64,000 nt of DNA from Adineta vaga. Taxonomy: Eukaryota > Rotifera. Positions 1-12,123 of this stretch are shown here, in pieces. The stretch spans positions 13,392,001-13,456,000 of the forward strand of contig CP075496.1 in NCBI GenBank assembly GCA_021613535.1. The letters run 5' to 3'. The translations under genes and the position numbers were made by a program. Under the pieces are notes generated by a model. That model did not search any database. It was not told the DNA's origin and worked only from the letters and a program-made list of their open reading frames with translations. The stretch's first letter is position 1; every line of letters begins with the position of its first letter.

Positions 1-406
1 TAAGAATTTCTTCATAGATTGCTTTCTGTTTTAATAAACGTGATAATTCAGGATTGTTTGTTACAGTTGTTGGTTCACGATTGACAACATATTCGTGAAT
101 TTCACGTAAACGTAAGAATAAATATCGTAATGAACTTAATTGTACTGTTATATCGTTTAATGTTGCTTCAAAACGTGTACGTTTATCAGCAAGATTTTGT
201 GCTTGTTGTTGTTGATGATTTGGATTTGGTAGATGTGGCGTTGGACGTGTTAATTGTGTAAGCCATACACAGATTTCTGTTGGTTTACTAACTAATTCTT
301 GAACAGTTTCTTGACATTGACGAATACAAGCAAGACGTGATAATGGTTCTGATTGACCACTTGTTGGTAATTTTAATGATGATAAAGAAGAAGAAGAAGA
401 ATGCAT
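1..406 (-). CDS. MED30: Mediator complex subunit 30-like protein (3' end off the window)
   Basis: On the minus strand an open frame starts at the ATG at 404-406 and runs off the left edge, so only about 135 N-terminal residues are visible. After a Ser-rich start, the segment CIRQCQETVQELVSKPTEI is followed by a helix-rich stretch containing LSSLRYLFLRLREIHEYV. This matches the order in metazoan MED30 (a QETVQ-like helix, a gap, then a QLSILFRKLRLVYDKC-like helix). MED30 is a metazoan subunit of the Mediator head, which links transcription factors to RNA polymerase II. A Gln-rich loop (HQQQQAQ) sits between the two helices. The family call rests on these two helices read from memory. It faces WTAP head to head across a 1.4 kb spacer. 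Confidence 0.6.
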   Translation of the reverse strand, partial: MHSSSSSLSSLKLPTSGQSEPLSRLACIRQCQETVQELVSKPTEICVWLTQLTRPTPHLPNPNHQQQQAQNLADKRTRFEATLNDITVQLSSLRYLFLRLREIHEYVVNREPTTVTNNPELSRLLKQKAIYEEIL

Positions 407-1791
407 TGAGAATATCTAAAATAATAATATTCATCAAATCTCAATAGACTAGACAACCTTAATCGTGATAAAATATGATTAAATATTGACAGTTAGATTT
501 TTTTCCTTCAACGAGAAAAAAATTCAATGGAATATTTAATGAATTATATCACACGAGCTTGATTTTCTACGATTCTGCTTACGTCATTTTGTAAGAAAAT
601 GATTTATTAATGATATTGAAAGTTTAATTACGATAATGAAAACAAGTAAATACGGAAAACGCATTAACATCAAATACAATCTTCACTATACTCAGCACGT
701 CTTTTATAGTAATTGATAATCTTCTAATTAATAACACTTCTTATTACTCTATAATTAAATAATCACGTTCTTTTTTTTTCTAGGATTAGGAAACTTTAAA
801 GAAAAGAAAAAAGAATGTGTTCAATGATTGATGTAAAATACTATTGCAGATAATTACTACCAAAATAAAAATGAACGACTTTTCTTATTTGGCGTACTTC
901 ACATTGTATTCATGTTTAAAATCGAATTTGATCTATCTCAGACAGTCTAAGATAAATATAGAAAACACTTGAGAATACACCGGTTTCATATGATTCTCCG
1001 TCTGGTAGACACGAATGACGGATTAAGATATTTCATTTCAGAATATTTACTAACGTCGAAGAAGTATCCTAAGATTAATATACCGATCCAATTCAATTGA
1101 ATCCGTATTTCATTTCAATCTATAAATATCTTAGATTATTGCGTTTGTGGAAACATACCATAAGATAAAAGTGTAAGGAACAATTTTAATACTTATGCAA
1201 AAAATTATTTATGATAGACTTAATATTTGTTAAAGTGATATTTACCTATGAAAAAAGTGCAATAATCTGTTATAAAATACTTTTCTTTGTCTGTCAAAAT
1301 TCTTTCAGGTAAAATCTTGTCAATGCATTGGTTATCTCATATTCCAACAATGAATTTATTTTCTCTAGTGACATCTGTTATATGTAATTCGGAAAAGAAA
1401 AAAAAGATAATTTAAATTTCTTCAGTATTCAAATGTATAATTTCATCATTCTAAAACATTATTTATTTTTTAAAATTTAAAATAAAAAACTTTCATTTGT
1501 CGACTTACTTACATCAACAATGGCAATGTTCATCAAAAAGAGACGAGAACAAACAAAAAATAATAATAAACGGTATTCTCTTCACTTCACTCTTCGTTTT
1601 TTTTACACATTTCTAGATCAATTTTTATGCTCTTGAAATAGGCTTATTTCTCATTGATTAACATCCTTTCTTTCTCTGTGTGTACTTTTGTGTTAATCTT
1701 TTTTTTTTGTTTGAATTCTATGAAATTTGATTGTTGATTTTCATTATCGAATATTCAATTGATCTCGCTCGATGATCATCGTTTTTTTCTA
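407..1791. other. Divergent intergenic spacer between MED30-like and WTAP
   Basis: AT-rich spacer with no supported gene on either strand. It must hold the promoters of both divergent neighbours. Only scattered poly(A)/poly(T) runs are visible, and no convincing TATA box or RNA gene. Confidence 0.6.
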
Positions 1792-2739
1792 ATGGACTTA
1801 ACTAATAATCTAATTAATTCCAATACTACACCATCGACAACCACAACAAATCCACCGAAACGTGTTCGAATTGAAAGTGATGATTGGAGTGATAAAACAC
1901 CTCGATCACGTCTACTTGAACGTTGGAAAGAACAAGATGTATACATCGATTATTTAGAATTACGTTTACATCAATTACAACAATCGATTGACTCAAATGA
2001 ATTTATTCGTGAAAAAGAAGCGGAATGTAATAAATTAAAATCTATGCTTAATTATCGATTTTTAACGAAAACATCACAACAACAATCATTGGTAAGATTC
2101 ATAAGAATTCTGCATGAATCTTTATCCTTTATTTTCTTTCCAAGGATCAAATGCGTGATATGATGCAAACACCATCATTAGCTCGTCTTAGACAAACATA
2201 TTTAGATCCATCAATTAATCTCATCTATGGACAAATGCGTGAAGAAATTGAACATAGTAGAAAAGCACGGGATGAAGCACAAAATGAATTACAAGCTTGG
2301 CAATTTACACCAGATAGGTAAGCATTGTTTATCAACATCGAAGTATTGAAGAATTTCATGTCCTTTTTTTTCTATCATAGTAAAACTGGTAAAATGCTTA
2401 TGGCAAGATGTAAAAAACTTCTTGAAGAAAATGAACAATTAGGAAAAATCGTATCATCAGATAATGTAGCAAAATTAGAAGGTGAAATTGCATTACAAAA
2501 TCGACTTTTATCTAATATTAAAGATGCACAAACAGGTAAATCTTTCTCCTTAGAAACGAATACGATTCAATTTCACGAAATTTTCTTTAGATTATGAAGA
2601 AATTATGTTAGATATGGATAGTAATATGGATGCAATGTCGAATACATTACTTCATATGCGTCATCAATTAAACGAATCACATCGACAAATCAGTTCATTA
2701 AATGAAGAAAATACTCGTCTAAAAACTTTATGTCAGTAA
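1792..2739 (+). CDS. WTAP: WTAP homologue, m6A methyltransferase complex subunit
   Basis: Four exons (1792-2091, 2145-2317, 2381-2535, 2591-2739) join in phase to a 258-aa protein. The start is the ATG at 1792; an in-frame TTG lies upstream. The landmark is the block AWQFTPDSKTGKMLMARCKK followed by LLEENEQLGK, nearly the same as the vertebrate WTAP block AWKFTPDSQTGKKLMAKCR. An upstream LRQTYLDPSINLIYGQM matches WTAP's LRSTMVDPAINLFFLKM. The protein is an extended coiled coil, as expected for the subunit that anchors METTL3/METTL14 in nuclear speckles and also affects splicing. It ends shortly after the coiled coil, so the disordered Ser-rich tail of longer vertebrate isoforms is missing. 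An AATAAA lies at 2763-2768. Confidence 0.9.
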
Positions 2740-3563
2740 CATAAACTATGACTGCGGCTTTAAATAAAGTCAAGATTTTAATTATTAAAAAATAAAATCT
2801 AAATTTATTCAACGTTTCGATCTTTATAAGATCATTGTCAAGGATTTACAAGCTTTTTTTTTCTAACAATTATTAACATGAACTACAATTTATTAGAATT
2901 GCTGTAACTACTCAAGTCATTCTCGTACGATGGGAATCGGCCAGATCTGAGAAATTCGCGTAGTAGGACTTCAGCATCGTCTCCCAGTATTTGTTTACGG
3001 TTAGTTCATAAACATTACACCCACGTCCACCCTTACATCATTAAAAAAAATAAAATATGTATTTCTATTGAATTGAATTGATTTTTGATTGAAAACCAAA
3101 TTACAGTCGCAACTATCAAAAAGATTCTGTATCCATCATCGATGTTTCTTAGCATAATTCTAATCAAATCCACATGGTAAAAGGAGAAATCAGCACTGAA
3201 AAATTCTTCAAAACTTAACAAGGGCGGACAAGTGAATTGCGCAATTCCCAGCAGTGTGCAGATTTTCTCTAAAAGCATTGTTATATTTGAAGGTAATATT
3301 GTATACATATCAGAAAAATATCGGAAATTTCTTTTTCGTAAATTCTGTGCATACCTTAAATAGAAAAGATAACGAAAAATGTCATATGTTAAGATAATGA
3401 GCTTAAATACGTTTATTTGATACTAAAAGATTATATTCTAATGAACTATAGTTTAATACATTTGTTTAAATGAGCTCGTAAAACTATGTTTTCATTCAAT
3501 CAAAATGACCTATCTACTAACTACAATAAAGTAAACTAGAAAAGAAAAAATGTTCTTCAAAAA
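2740..3563. other. Intergenic region with a possible coding relic on the minus strand
   Basis: Holds the WTAP poly(A) signal, then about 800 nt without a supported gene. Between roughly 2895 and 3010 the minus strand reads an open, relatively GC-rich stretch (RKQILGDDAEVLLREFLRSG...). A separate 91-aa minus open frame lies at 3033-3308. Neither could be assigned to a family or joined into a gene. Confidence 0.4.
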
Positions 3564-4979
3564 CTAAACGACATGTTCAAATTTGTAAGAAACGGTTTTT
3601 TCTTCATCAGCAGGTAAGGTTACTGCACATTTGATTGTCAAACCATCTTGTGTGCAGGCTGTGTTTGGTGTTCCTAATTTTACGGATACACCATAATTTT
3701 GAAGCTTATATTCAACTTTCACTGGACGATTTTTCTTGAAATTCTTCAAGATAACATTTACATTGTAAATTGTTTCTCTTCGTGTTTCCGCATGGAAACT
3801 ACCTCGACGGCTGCTATCATTATAAGCACGAGAAGAAACAATAGTAACATTTTCTCTATAAGTAATATCACTATCTTCACCAATTGAGAATTCATGTTTA
3901 TCTTTAGCAGCTACATTTGGTAATGATGTTTCACCAACAAGACGATCATATTCACGAATAACACAATTTCCACGAGATAAATATCGATCAGATGAGAGAC
4001 GATATGAACGTTGTGCTTTACCGCTGAATGCACCAGCACTTTGAAAATGTTTAGAAATTAAAGCGTATCGTTCAACGGTAACATGTGGTCGAAACATTGG
4101 TAAGAGATAATTCGTTTTTCCTTCGATTGAAAATGGTTTGGTGACAGTAAACATGTATAAACCAGCAACTTCTTCTGCTTTAGTAATTGTTGGTGCAGGT
4201 GACATTCCTGGTGCTGCGCCAGCCACTGAACTAGTTTCATACATGACTTCGTCACGTGCTGCACTATAGTGTTTCCAGTTGGCTCCGGAATGCATTTGTA
4301 AATTAATATCACCACCTAACAATTCAGCATGTTCAATATCAACTCTCGATTGACCATCATTTCGAATATCAGCCATTGAAATAAGAACTGCATTCTTTGA
4401 TTCATCAAATAAATTTAGTTGATATCGTGTCTTCCAGTTGAGATTTGATCGAAGATAACTTACATAAACTGCATCAGTTGTATCAAATGTAAAGTTAACA
4501 TAATATTTTGATTGTGGTGGATCATGGTCATATACAATGTGATCTGATGATGCAGTGAAAAAGATTGGATCTTTGCTGATATCTTTATCGATGAGTTTGA
4601 CCAGATTTCTTCGTTCATCGATGAGTGTTGCTTTAACGAATTTTGTTTCGGTGTTTGAAGATGATGGTGTACGAACAAAGATGTGAGCATTGTTGAGTGA
4701 TTGTTTCTTTTCGGTGACTGTTTGTTGTGTGATATTGACATTGGTACCAACGAGAGTGACAGAATCAGAACGAATATCTCTCCAATCATCTTCAGAAAAC
4801 TCGAGAGGTAATTTGCCAAGTGGCTGAACGATTTCAGCAAGATTTGAATAGATTTTAACATGTCCAAGAATACGATGGTCTGTGATATTTCCTACTGTAT
4901 TTTTCTTGAAATGAAGAAAGGCATTGCTTGTATTGAAAAACACAGCTGATGCAAACAGAAGCAGGATTGACTTCATCAT
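3564..4979 (-). CDS. Secreted DUF4139-type protein, copy 1 (intact)
   Basis: Single-exon 471-aa protein. The first 20 residues form a signal peptide (MMKSILLLFASAVFFNTSNA), so it is probably secreted or enters the ER. The body carries the layout of the DUF4139 family: a beta segment VYVSYLRSNLNWKTRYQLNL, then GLYMFTVTKPFSIEGK, then LSRGNCVIREYDRLVGETSL and a C-terminal YNVNVILKNFKKNRPVKVEY strand region. DUF4139 domains occur in bacterial and eukaryotic proteins of unclear biochemical role, often with an N-terminal coiled-coil DUF4140, which I do not see here. Several N-x-S/T sequons fit secretion. It lies head to tail with a very similar but broken copy upstream. Function is unknown; the family call comes from pattern recognition. 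Confidence 0.75.
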   Translation of the reverse strand: MMKSILLLFASAVFFNTSNAFLHFKKNTVGNITDHRILGHVKIYSNLAEIVQPLGKLPLEFSEDDWRDIRSDSVTLVGTNVNITQQTVTEKKQSLNNAHIFVRTPSSSNTETKFVKATLIDERRNLVKLIDKDISKDPIFFTASSDHIVYDHDPPQSKYYVNFTFDTTDAVYVSYLRSNLNWKTRYQLNLFDESKNAVLISMADIRNDGQSRVDIEHAELLGGDINLQMHSGANWKHYSAARDEVMYETSSVAGAAPGMSPAPTITKAEEVAGLYMFTVTKPFSIEGKTNYLLPMFRPHVTVERYALISKHFQSAGAFSGKAQRSYRLSSDRYLSRGNCVIREYDRLVGETSLPNVAAKDKHEFSIGEDSDITYRENVTIVSSRAYNDSSRRGSFHAETRRETIYNVNVILKNFKKNRPVKVEYKLQNYGVSVKLGTPNTACTQDGLTIKCAVTLPADEEKTVSYKFEHVV

Positions 4980-5649
4980 TCAATGAATAATTCTTTTATC
5001 TGGTATATAATCATGAGAGCACACTGAAATATATATTTGTGGTCGGAAAAGAGATGATAAGAAAAGTGGGCGATGAGTATCTTTTCTTTCTATCTAAATT
5101 CATGATGATGTCGGCTGGTTGTCATCGATATGTTCTGGGAGAAAAAAGAAAACACTAACCTCACGCTACGAAGCTTTATGCAGTGTATAATCATTGACGT
5201 CGAACGAATTATTTTTCCATAGACAATCTCAACACATTATTAATTCTAAGAAAAAAATTAAGATCATCTGCAGATGAATGATTGTGTTGTCGAAGATAAC
5301 GTACTAATTGATATTTCTTGTTCGTAAAGCACAGTCTGAGATACACTATATTTTAGAATATACTTGCAACATGTCAAAGCGACTTAATTTCTGTACTTGA
5401 TTATTGTTCTCAAAAATAAAGTGATGTTTATAGTTAAAATCATCTTTAATATGAACTCAGTATTTTTGTGTTTTTCTGTCGTATCATTTACTCTACAAAA
5501 TATACAGAACATTTGTATTGTGCATATATTATTGTTTATTTAAATTCAATCATACAATCTATACTACTACAAAACTAAGAAAAGTGCATGAAAGTTACTT
5601 CAATAGGTCGTTATATAGGGTATAGTCAAAACATGAATAGTTTGTTGAA
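4980..5649. other. Intergenic region between the two DUF4139 copies
   Basis: AT-rich, about 670 nt, holding the promoter of copy 1 and the 3' end of copy 2. A TATATAA-like stretch lies around 5002-5008, rather close to the start codon of copy 1. No gene seen. Confidence 0.5.
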
Positions 5650-7045
5650 TTAACTGATTATTTCGAGTTTGTAAGATAAGATTTTTTCTTCATTAGGTCC
5701 TAATGTTGTCTTATATTTAACTTTTGAACTTTCAACTGTAAACTCTGTATATTTGTGAATCAATTTAATTGAACTACCATGCACTTGTTCTTCATATTCA
5801 AGTTTAAATGGACGATTTTTATAACTTTTTAAGACGAGATTGACGTTATAAGTTGACTTTGTTTTTTTTACTACTTGATACATGCTAGTGCTTGGAGACA
5901 TAGCTTGTGAAGAAATTAAAGTAACATTTTCCTTATAAATGACATCAGCATCTTCTCCAATCGAAAAATCATGTTTGTTCTTTGAAGCTATATTCGGTAA
6001 TGATGTTTCACCAACAAGACGATCATATTCACGAATAACACAATTTCCACGAGATAAAAACCGATCAGATGAGAGACGATATGAACGTTGTGCTTTACCA
6101 GTGGATGCACCAGCATTCTGAAAATATTTAGAGATTAGAAAGCGTATCGTTCAACTGTAACCTGTGGACGAAACATTGGTAAGAGATAATTCGTTTTTCC
6201 TTCGATTGAAAATGGTTTGTTAATGGCAAATGCATACAAACCAGCAACTTCTTCACCTTGACTGATACTTGGTACAGAAGCTTTTGCACTTGCTCCATCC
6301 ATGGCAGCAGAATGGCTATACATGGCTTCTTGAGGCATAAAATGACGTGGTGTCCATTGGAACTTGAATGCATTTGTAAATTAATATCACCACCTAACAA
6401 TTCAGCATGTTCAATATCAACTCTTGATTGACCATCATTTCGAATATCAGCCATTGAAATAAGAACTGCATTCTTTGATTCATTAAACAAATTTAGTTGA
6501 TATCGTGTCTTCCAGTTGAGATTTGATCGAAGATAACTTACATAAACTGCATCAGTTGTGTCAAATGTAAAGTTGACATAATATTTTGATTGTGGTGGAT
6601 CATTTTCATATACAATGTGATCTGATGATGCAGTGAAAAAGATTGGATCTTTGCTGATATCTTTATCGATGAGTTTGACCAGATTTCTTCGTTCATCGAT
6701 GAGTGTTGCTTTAACGAATTTTGTTTCGGTGTTTGAAGATGATGGTGCACGAACAAAGATGTGAGCATTGTTGAGTGATTGTTTCTTTTCGGTAATTGTT
6801 TGTTGTGTGATATTGACATTGGTACCAACGAGAGTGACAGAATCGGAACGAATATCTCTCCAATCATCTTCAGAAAATTCGAGAGGTAATTTGCCAAGTG
6901 GCTGAATGATTTCAGCAAGGTTTGAATAGATTTTGACATTTCCGAGCACACGATGGTCGGTTGTATTTTCACTTGAATGCTTGTTAAAATGCAAGAAAGC
7001 ATTGTTAATGTTGATCAAAACAAAGAGAAATAGAATAGACTTCAT
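5650..7045 (-). pseudogene. Secreted DUF4139-type protein, copy 2, with two frameshifts
   Basis: Tandem paralogue of the gene at 3564-4979. The start matches the ATG at 7043-7045 (MKSILFLFVLININNAF, a signal peptide). The first 200 residues after the signal peptide differ from copy 1 at only nine positions. The reading frame then breaks twice. Near 6355-6359 one base is missing in the Asn codon before a conserved Trp. Near 6130-6140 two extra bases follow the VERYA codons. The segments between and after the breaks stay open in the shifted frames and keep the family motifs (RLVGETSLPN), ending at the stop at 5650-5652. Recent inactivation or assembly error both fit. The C-terminal 70 residues are much more diverged from copy 1 than the rest. 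Confidence 0.75.
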
Positions 7046-7877
7046 TATTGCTAGTTGTTGATGTATGGTTTTGTATGTTAAGTACACATGGAACGTTTCT
7101 CTAACATATATACTACTTATGTGGGAGAAAAATATTGTTTTGTTTTATCCCATATTTTATGGAAAGACGCACAAATTGATTACAACATAAGGTTTTTGTC
7201 AACGATAATAGCTAATAATCATCAACGGAATAGGCATTTACTACGACATATTTGATGAATAACTGATGAAAAATAGAACAATATGTATGTATAGATGACA
7301 TTTTTGACAGATGTTTAAAGTCCAGTTGTTTTTCTTCAGTTATGAATAAGGACTCGATCATGCTGTATATGTACGATGGTGGTTATAAATATCTGAACGA
7401 CTGACGAATATCGATAAAAATATTGTATCTATCATTTTTGTGAAAAGGTAGAAGGATATTCATAGTGTGAAGGCTAGAAGTTACACTCTAATTCGATGTA
7501 AAATGATGCTCGTCCCACGACAAGGAGAGATGTTCTGTAGTTTGAATTTTGCTCAAAGTTATGCATACAATACATAGGAAATAAATGTAAATGTCGTAAT
7601 ATCATTGTTAAATATTACAGCACAAAATTAAAACAGAAAATTTGCATCTTTTTTCATTTACTATTGTATCACAAGTGTCAAACTTGAAAGTTGAATTCAA
7701 GTTTCAGTTTATACTGTTCTGAATTGTAAAGAATTTGTTTTGATTCTTGTAACTACGAAAGTTTTCTTTTGTGGTATCATATTTGTTGATCTAGTCTTTT
7801 TGTTTTATCTTACATTATACTTTCGTAGAGAAAGAAAAATTGAAGAATAAGTTATACCTCTGCTATCTCAACAGACA
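7046..7877. other. Divergent spacer between DUF4139 copy 2 and NAGLU
   Basis: AT-rich, about 830 nt, no supported gene. A TATATA element near 7105-7111 lies about 60 nt before the copy 2 start codon and could be its core promoter. A 3' splice-site-like CAG lies at 7872-7874, three bases before the NAGLU start codon. Confidence 0.45.
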
Positions 7878-10800
7878 ATGGGACGTTTGATAACATACTG
7901 TGCTGTTGTTGTTCTTGTTCTTGTACTTCTAATACATCGTAAGTTTTGAGGATGTGAGGGAAACTTTCTATAGTTATAAAAATTCTTAAATATGAATTCA
8001 TATCAGTTTTATTAATAGTATGGAGATAATAATTGAAGAGCACGAGCCATGAGAGACATTAAGATAGATAGAAAATCAAATATCAGAATAGAGATTATGG
8101 TAACATTATTAATTGATTAACTTTTGATAGATAATGAAAAACAATAGTATGATTTTTCTCCGAAATTTTTCACAGAATCTGGTGCTGTGCAATGGCCTAA
8201 ACCTACTACTTCTTCATCTTCGACAAAGGCAATTGCTGACTTGATATCTCGTGTGCTTGATGGTGCTCCAATTGCTCGACGTTTTGATCTTTCAATCAAT
8301 GCTGATTTAGCCGTCGATGGCAAAGATGTTTTCGAACTTTCAAATAGCCCTGATTCGGGTTCAATAACTATTTCAGCATCATCCGGCGTGGCTGCTGCAT
8401 GGGGATTCAATTACTATCTCAAATATGTTGCTGATAGTTCATGTAGAAATTAATTACTATCCATAGTGTCATTTCTATATTTGATCTATTTAGTCTACTG
8501 GTCTGGCAAAAATATTCGACTCTCTGGCTCAACATTGATTCCAGTACCATCACCTATTCGAATAGTTGCAAATGATTTCTATCGTTGGTATGGTAATCCA
8601 TGTACATTTAGTTACTCATCTGTATTTTGGAACTTTTCCAGGTACGTTCTCATTTGATGAGTATGACTTTATCTTTTTTTTGTATTGTTTAATTTCTATG
8701 TCAAGATGGGAGAAAGAGATTGATTGGATGGCTATGAATGGAATCAATCTAGTTTACGCTACAACTGGAATGGAATATATTTTTAGTCAAGTCAGTATTA
8801 TTTTTCTGTTTTGAAACAAAAATTAATCAATACATATGATATCATTGTAGGTATTTCTTCGAATGGGTTTCACTCAATTGGAATTAGATGAATATTTCAC
8901 CGGTCCTGCTTTTTTAGCTTGGTAAAAAAAGAAATCATTATTCTTAGATAGATTATAATCATGTGTGTTATAATAAAAGGCTTCGTATGGGTAATCTTCA
9001 GAAACATGGTGGTCCTTTATCCCAAAGTTGGCATCAATCACAATTTCAATTAGCTAAACAAATTATCCAACGGATGACTGATATTGGAATCATACCAGTT
9101 CTACCAGCTTTTACAGGTTTTATGCCGCGTACAGCACCAAAGTACATTACTATCTTTAATAAAGACACATATAATGCTAAGAAGATATTCGTTTTAGACG
9201 TTTTCCAACTGCAAAATTCTATTATTCATCAGATTGGAATGGTTTTGGCTGTAATGATTCATGGTGAGTTTTCATATATTGAGTGCGAATTACTTAGAGA
9301 ACTCTTCATTTTAAATATTAGTTTACCATATCTTGATCCAACTGATCCATTTTTTCAACAAGTTGGAGTAGCACTTTTGAATGAAGTATGTTTATATTTT
9401 TATCTTTTAAAAATTGAAGACTTAGATATTCTTCTTCATATTAGACAGTAACTTCTCTGAATATAGTCTCACATTTTTATGCCTGTGATCTATTCAATGA
9501 AATGACACCACCGATTAGGTATGACTCACTTTGGAAACATTTTTGTTGTGCAATATATTTCATATAGTGATCTCAACTATTTGGCTGATGTCAATGCAGG
9601 AATAATTCAAACAATGCAAACAGTTGATCCATATGCTATTTGGTATATTCTCGTTTATATCAAAACAATTATTTCATGTATTATTTCTGTACATAGGGTA
9701 ATGCAAGCTTGGCTATTCCTTTCAGATTTTTGGACACCAGATCGTGTGAAAAGTTATCTGAGCAAAGTTCCTGAAGTATAAAAAGAATTCTATTCTTTTG
9801 TCTACTTTTCTAATATACATTTTCTCACATGAAAAGGGCCATTTGATCTTACTCGATCTTTTTTCCGAAGCTCGTCCACAATATTCACGTTTTCAATCCT
9901 TCTATGGTCATTATTACATATGGAATATGTTACATGATTTTGGTGGAAATAATGGTTTGTTTGGTTCTCTTGTTAATGTGACAGATGTACATATTCTACT
10001 CGATTATACTGTAGATAACCAATAGATATTATTTCTAGGGTCCACAAGCAGCCAGAACTTTTTCTGGTGAACATATGATAGGTGTTGGTATTACCATGGA
10101 AGGCATCAATCAAAATGAAATAATGTATGAATTTGCTCTTGAACAATCATGGCGTTCTCCACTCAACGAAACTGAATTGAACGATTGGTAATTCTATTTG
10201 AATACAATTTAGTCGACACATATAAATCTATAAATTTAGGTTAGTTGGATTTGTTATGCGTCGATATGCTAGTAATCAAACAATACCAAGTTCTGCTTTA
10301 TATGCATGGCAAGAATTAGGAAATTCAGTTTATCATATAAATCCTTTTCGTGTTTATTCATTGATATTACATAGACCAGCACTTGACCGAGAGCAAGGTG
10401 TAAGTGACAATGAAGTTTATATCTCTCATCTACTTGTAATTTTTATGATAGATTAGTTTCGATCTTAAAGCTCTCTTATCTGCATGGGAACTATTAGTTG
10501 ATGCATCAACTCAGTTGAATGCTGATTTATTTCGTTACGATTTAGTAGATATTACTAAAGAAGTTCTTCAATATAAATTTGCATGTGATTTTGTACAATT
10601 GATTGCTGCTTTCAATCGAAGCGATCTTTATGGTGTAGAGTAAGAAACTTACATGAGATTTGCCTGTTCATCATCTGTTGTAAGCAATCTCTTTAGAACA
10701 CAAGCAGCTATTCTGATAGATATTTTAGATGATATGGAAATGGTATTAGCTTCAGATCGTCGTTTTCTTCTTGGCAATTGGATTGCAGATGCATTACAAT

Positions 10801-11447
10801 TTGCACAGAATGAAGAAGATATTCATTTTTATAATCTTAATGCTAAACTACAAGTTTCTATTTGGGGAACGAATTATACATTAGGATTGTTTGATTATGC
10901 CAATAAATTTTGGTCAGGAATGATTCAAGAGTATGTATAAATACAATTTCATTGATTTGCAATAAGAAATAGAACATGTTCCTTCGATGAAAAATTGATT
11001 GAATGAGATATTCATCTATATATTACAAACTGGATTTCTTTCTAGTTATTATGCTCCTCGATGGCGTGTCTTTTTCGATGTACTTTTAAAGAGTCTTATT
11101 GAAGTACGAACTATTTTTTGTTCACTTCCTTAGCTTAGTAAAATACATATATATCTATATTTATACCTAGGGCATTCCAGTCGATACAAATGTGTTACAC
11201 AAGCGTTTATTTTTCGAAGCGGAATTGCCATTTTTCATGTTAGACACAAAATCCTATCCAACAAGTCCAAAAGGTACATTTTCTTATAATTTGTTCGTTG
11301 CAGAGAAATTTTTATTGACAATTAGGTGATTCCATCTCAATTGTTCATGACCTGTTCAATAAGTATCGACCATCATTTAATGACGTATGCTTACCATTGA
11401 ATTCCGTCAAACAACAACAATATTTTTTCAACCGATATGATAACTAA
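7878..11447 (+). CDS. NAGLU: Alpha-N-acetylglucosaminidase (GH89, lysosomal)
   Basis: Nineteen exons join in phase to 768 aa (human about 743): 7878-7938, 8176-8442, 8494-8641, 8706-8790, 8851-8921, 8980-9141, 9198-9263, 9322-9385, 9445-9518, 9568-9642, 9697-9775, 9837-9977, 10039-10187, 10240-10399, 10452-10639, 10697-10930, 11046-11103, 11171-11273, 11326-11447. The enzyme removes terminal alpha-GlcNAc from heparan sulfate in lysosomes; its loss in humans causes Sanfilippo B disease. Exon 1 encodes a hydrophobic signal peptide ([18 protein letters not shown]). Family blocks include REIDW-like [42 protein letters not shown] (first catalytic Glu), [15 protein letters not shown] (second catalytic Glu) and [11 protein letters not shown]. 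All are intact, so it should be active. Introns are about 50-60 nt except the first, which is 237 nt. Confidence 0.95.
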
Positions 11448-12123
11448 GAAGAAGAAAATATGAAGTCGGAAAAAAATTGACAGTAATATTTTCACTATAC
11501 TTCGATTGAATTTGTAATTTGTCTTTTTTTGCTAAGTATGATTCATAGAGGAAGTTTATAATAAATCAAATCGTAAACATTTGCCCTTTCTATATTTCTT
11601 TTTTGTACCACTAGATCCACGAATTTCTAATTCAACATTTAAAGATATGTCTCGAATTCTTGGTATGACTAATGAGGGTGGGTGTGGATGTGAGTGTGGG
11701 TGAGTACGACTATGTAGATGAACAGTAGACTCACCACTTATATCTATTCTGAATATGGTATTAAATACATTCCTCTCAGTTAGGCAAATTACCCAAACAT
11801 TATAAATATATAACACGTAAGATAGATAAGCGATATTAGCAAATAGTGACAGAAAAACGACAGAGAATTCGGACGGACATGGAATAAATACTATTCCAAC
11901 ACAGATGTCAAATTCTTCATAGAATCTTCAGAAGAGATGTGTGTAGACTACATAGCGATTTTACAATATAAATTCATGACTCTATGTCGTAAATATCATG
12001 GACACTGAACTTATATGCTATTATTTAATGTAGACATTCCTCTTTTAATCGTATAGGAAGTCAGAAAAACAAACACTATATACATTATGCTATTTTATAT
12101 CATTAATCTTTAAAAAAATTTGC
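11448..12123. other. Intergenic region between convergent NAGLU and the GT61-like gene
   Basis: Nothing convincing. A minus-strand open frame at 11556-11816 has low-complexity His/Pro content and no family resemblance. Confidence 0.5.
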
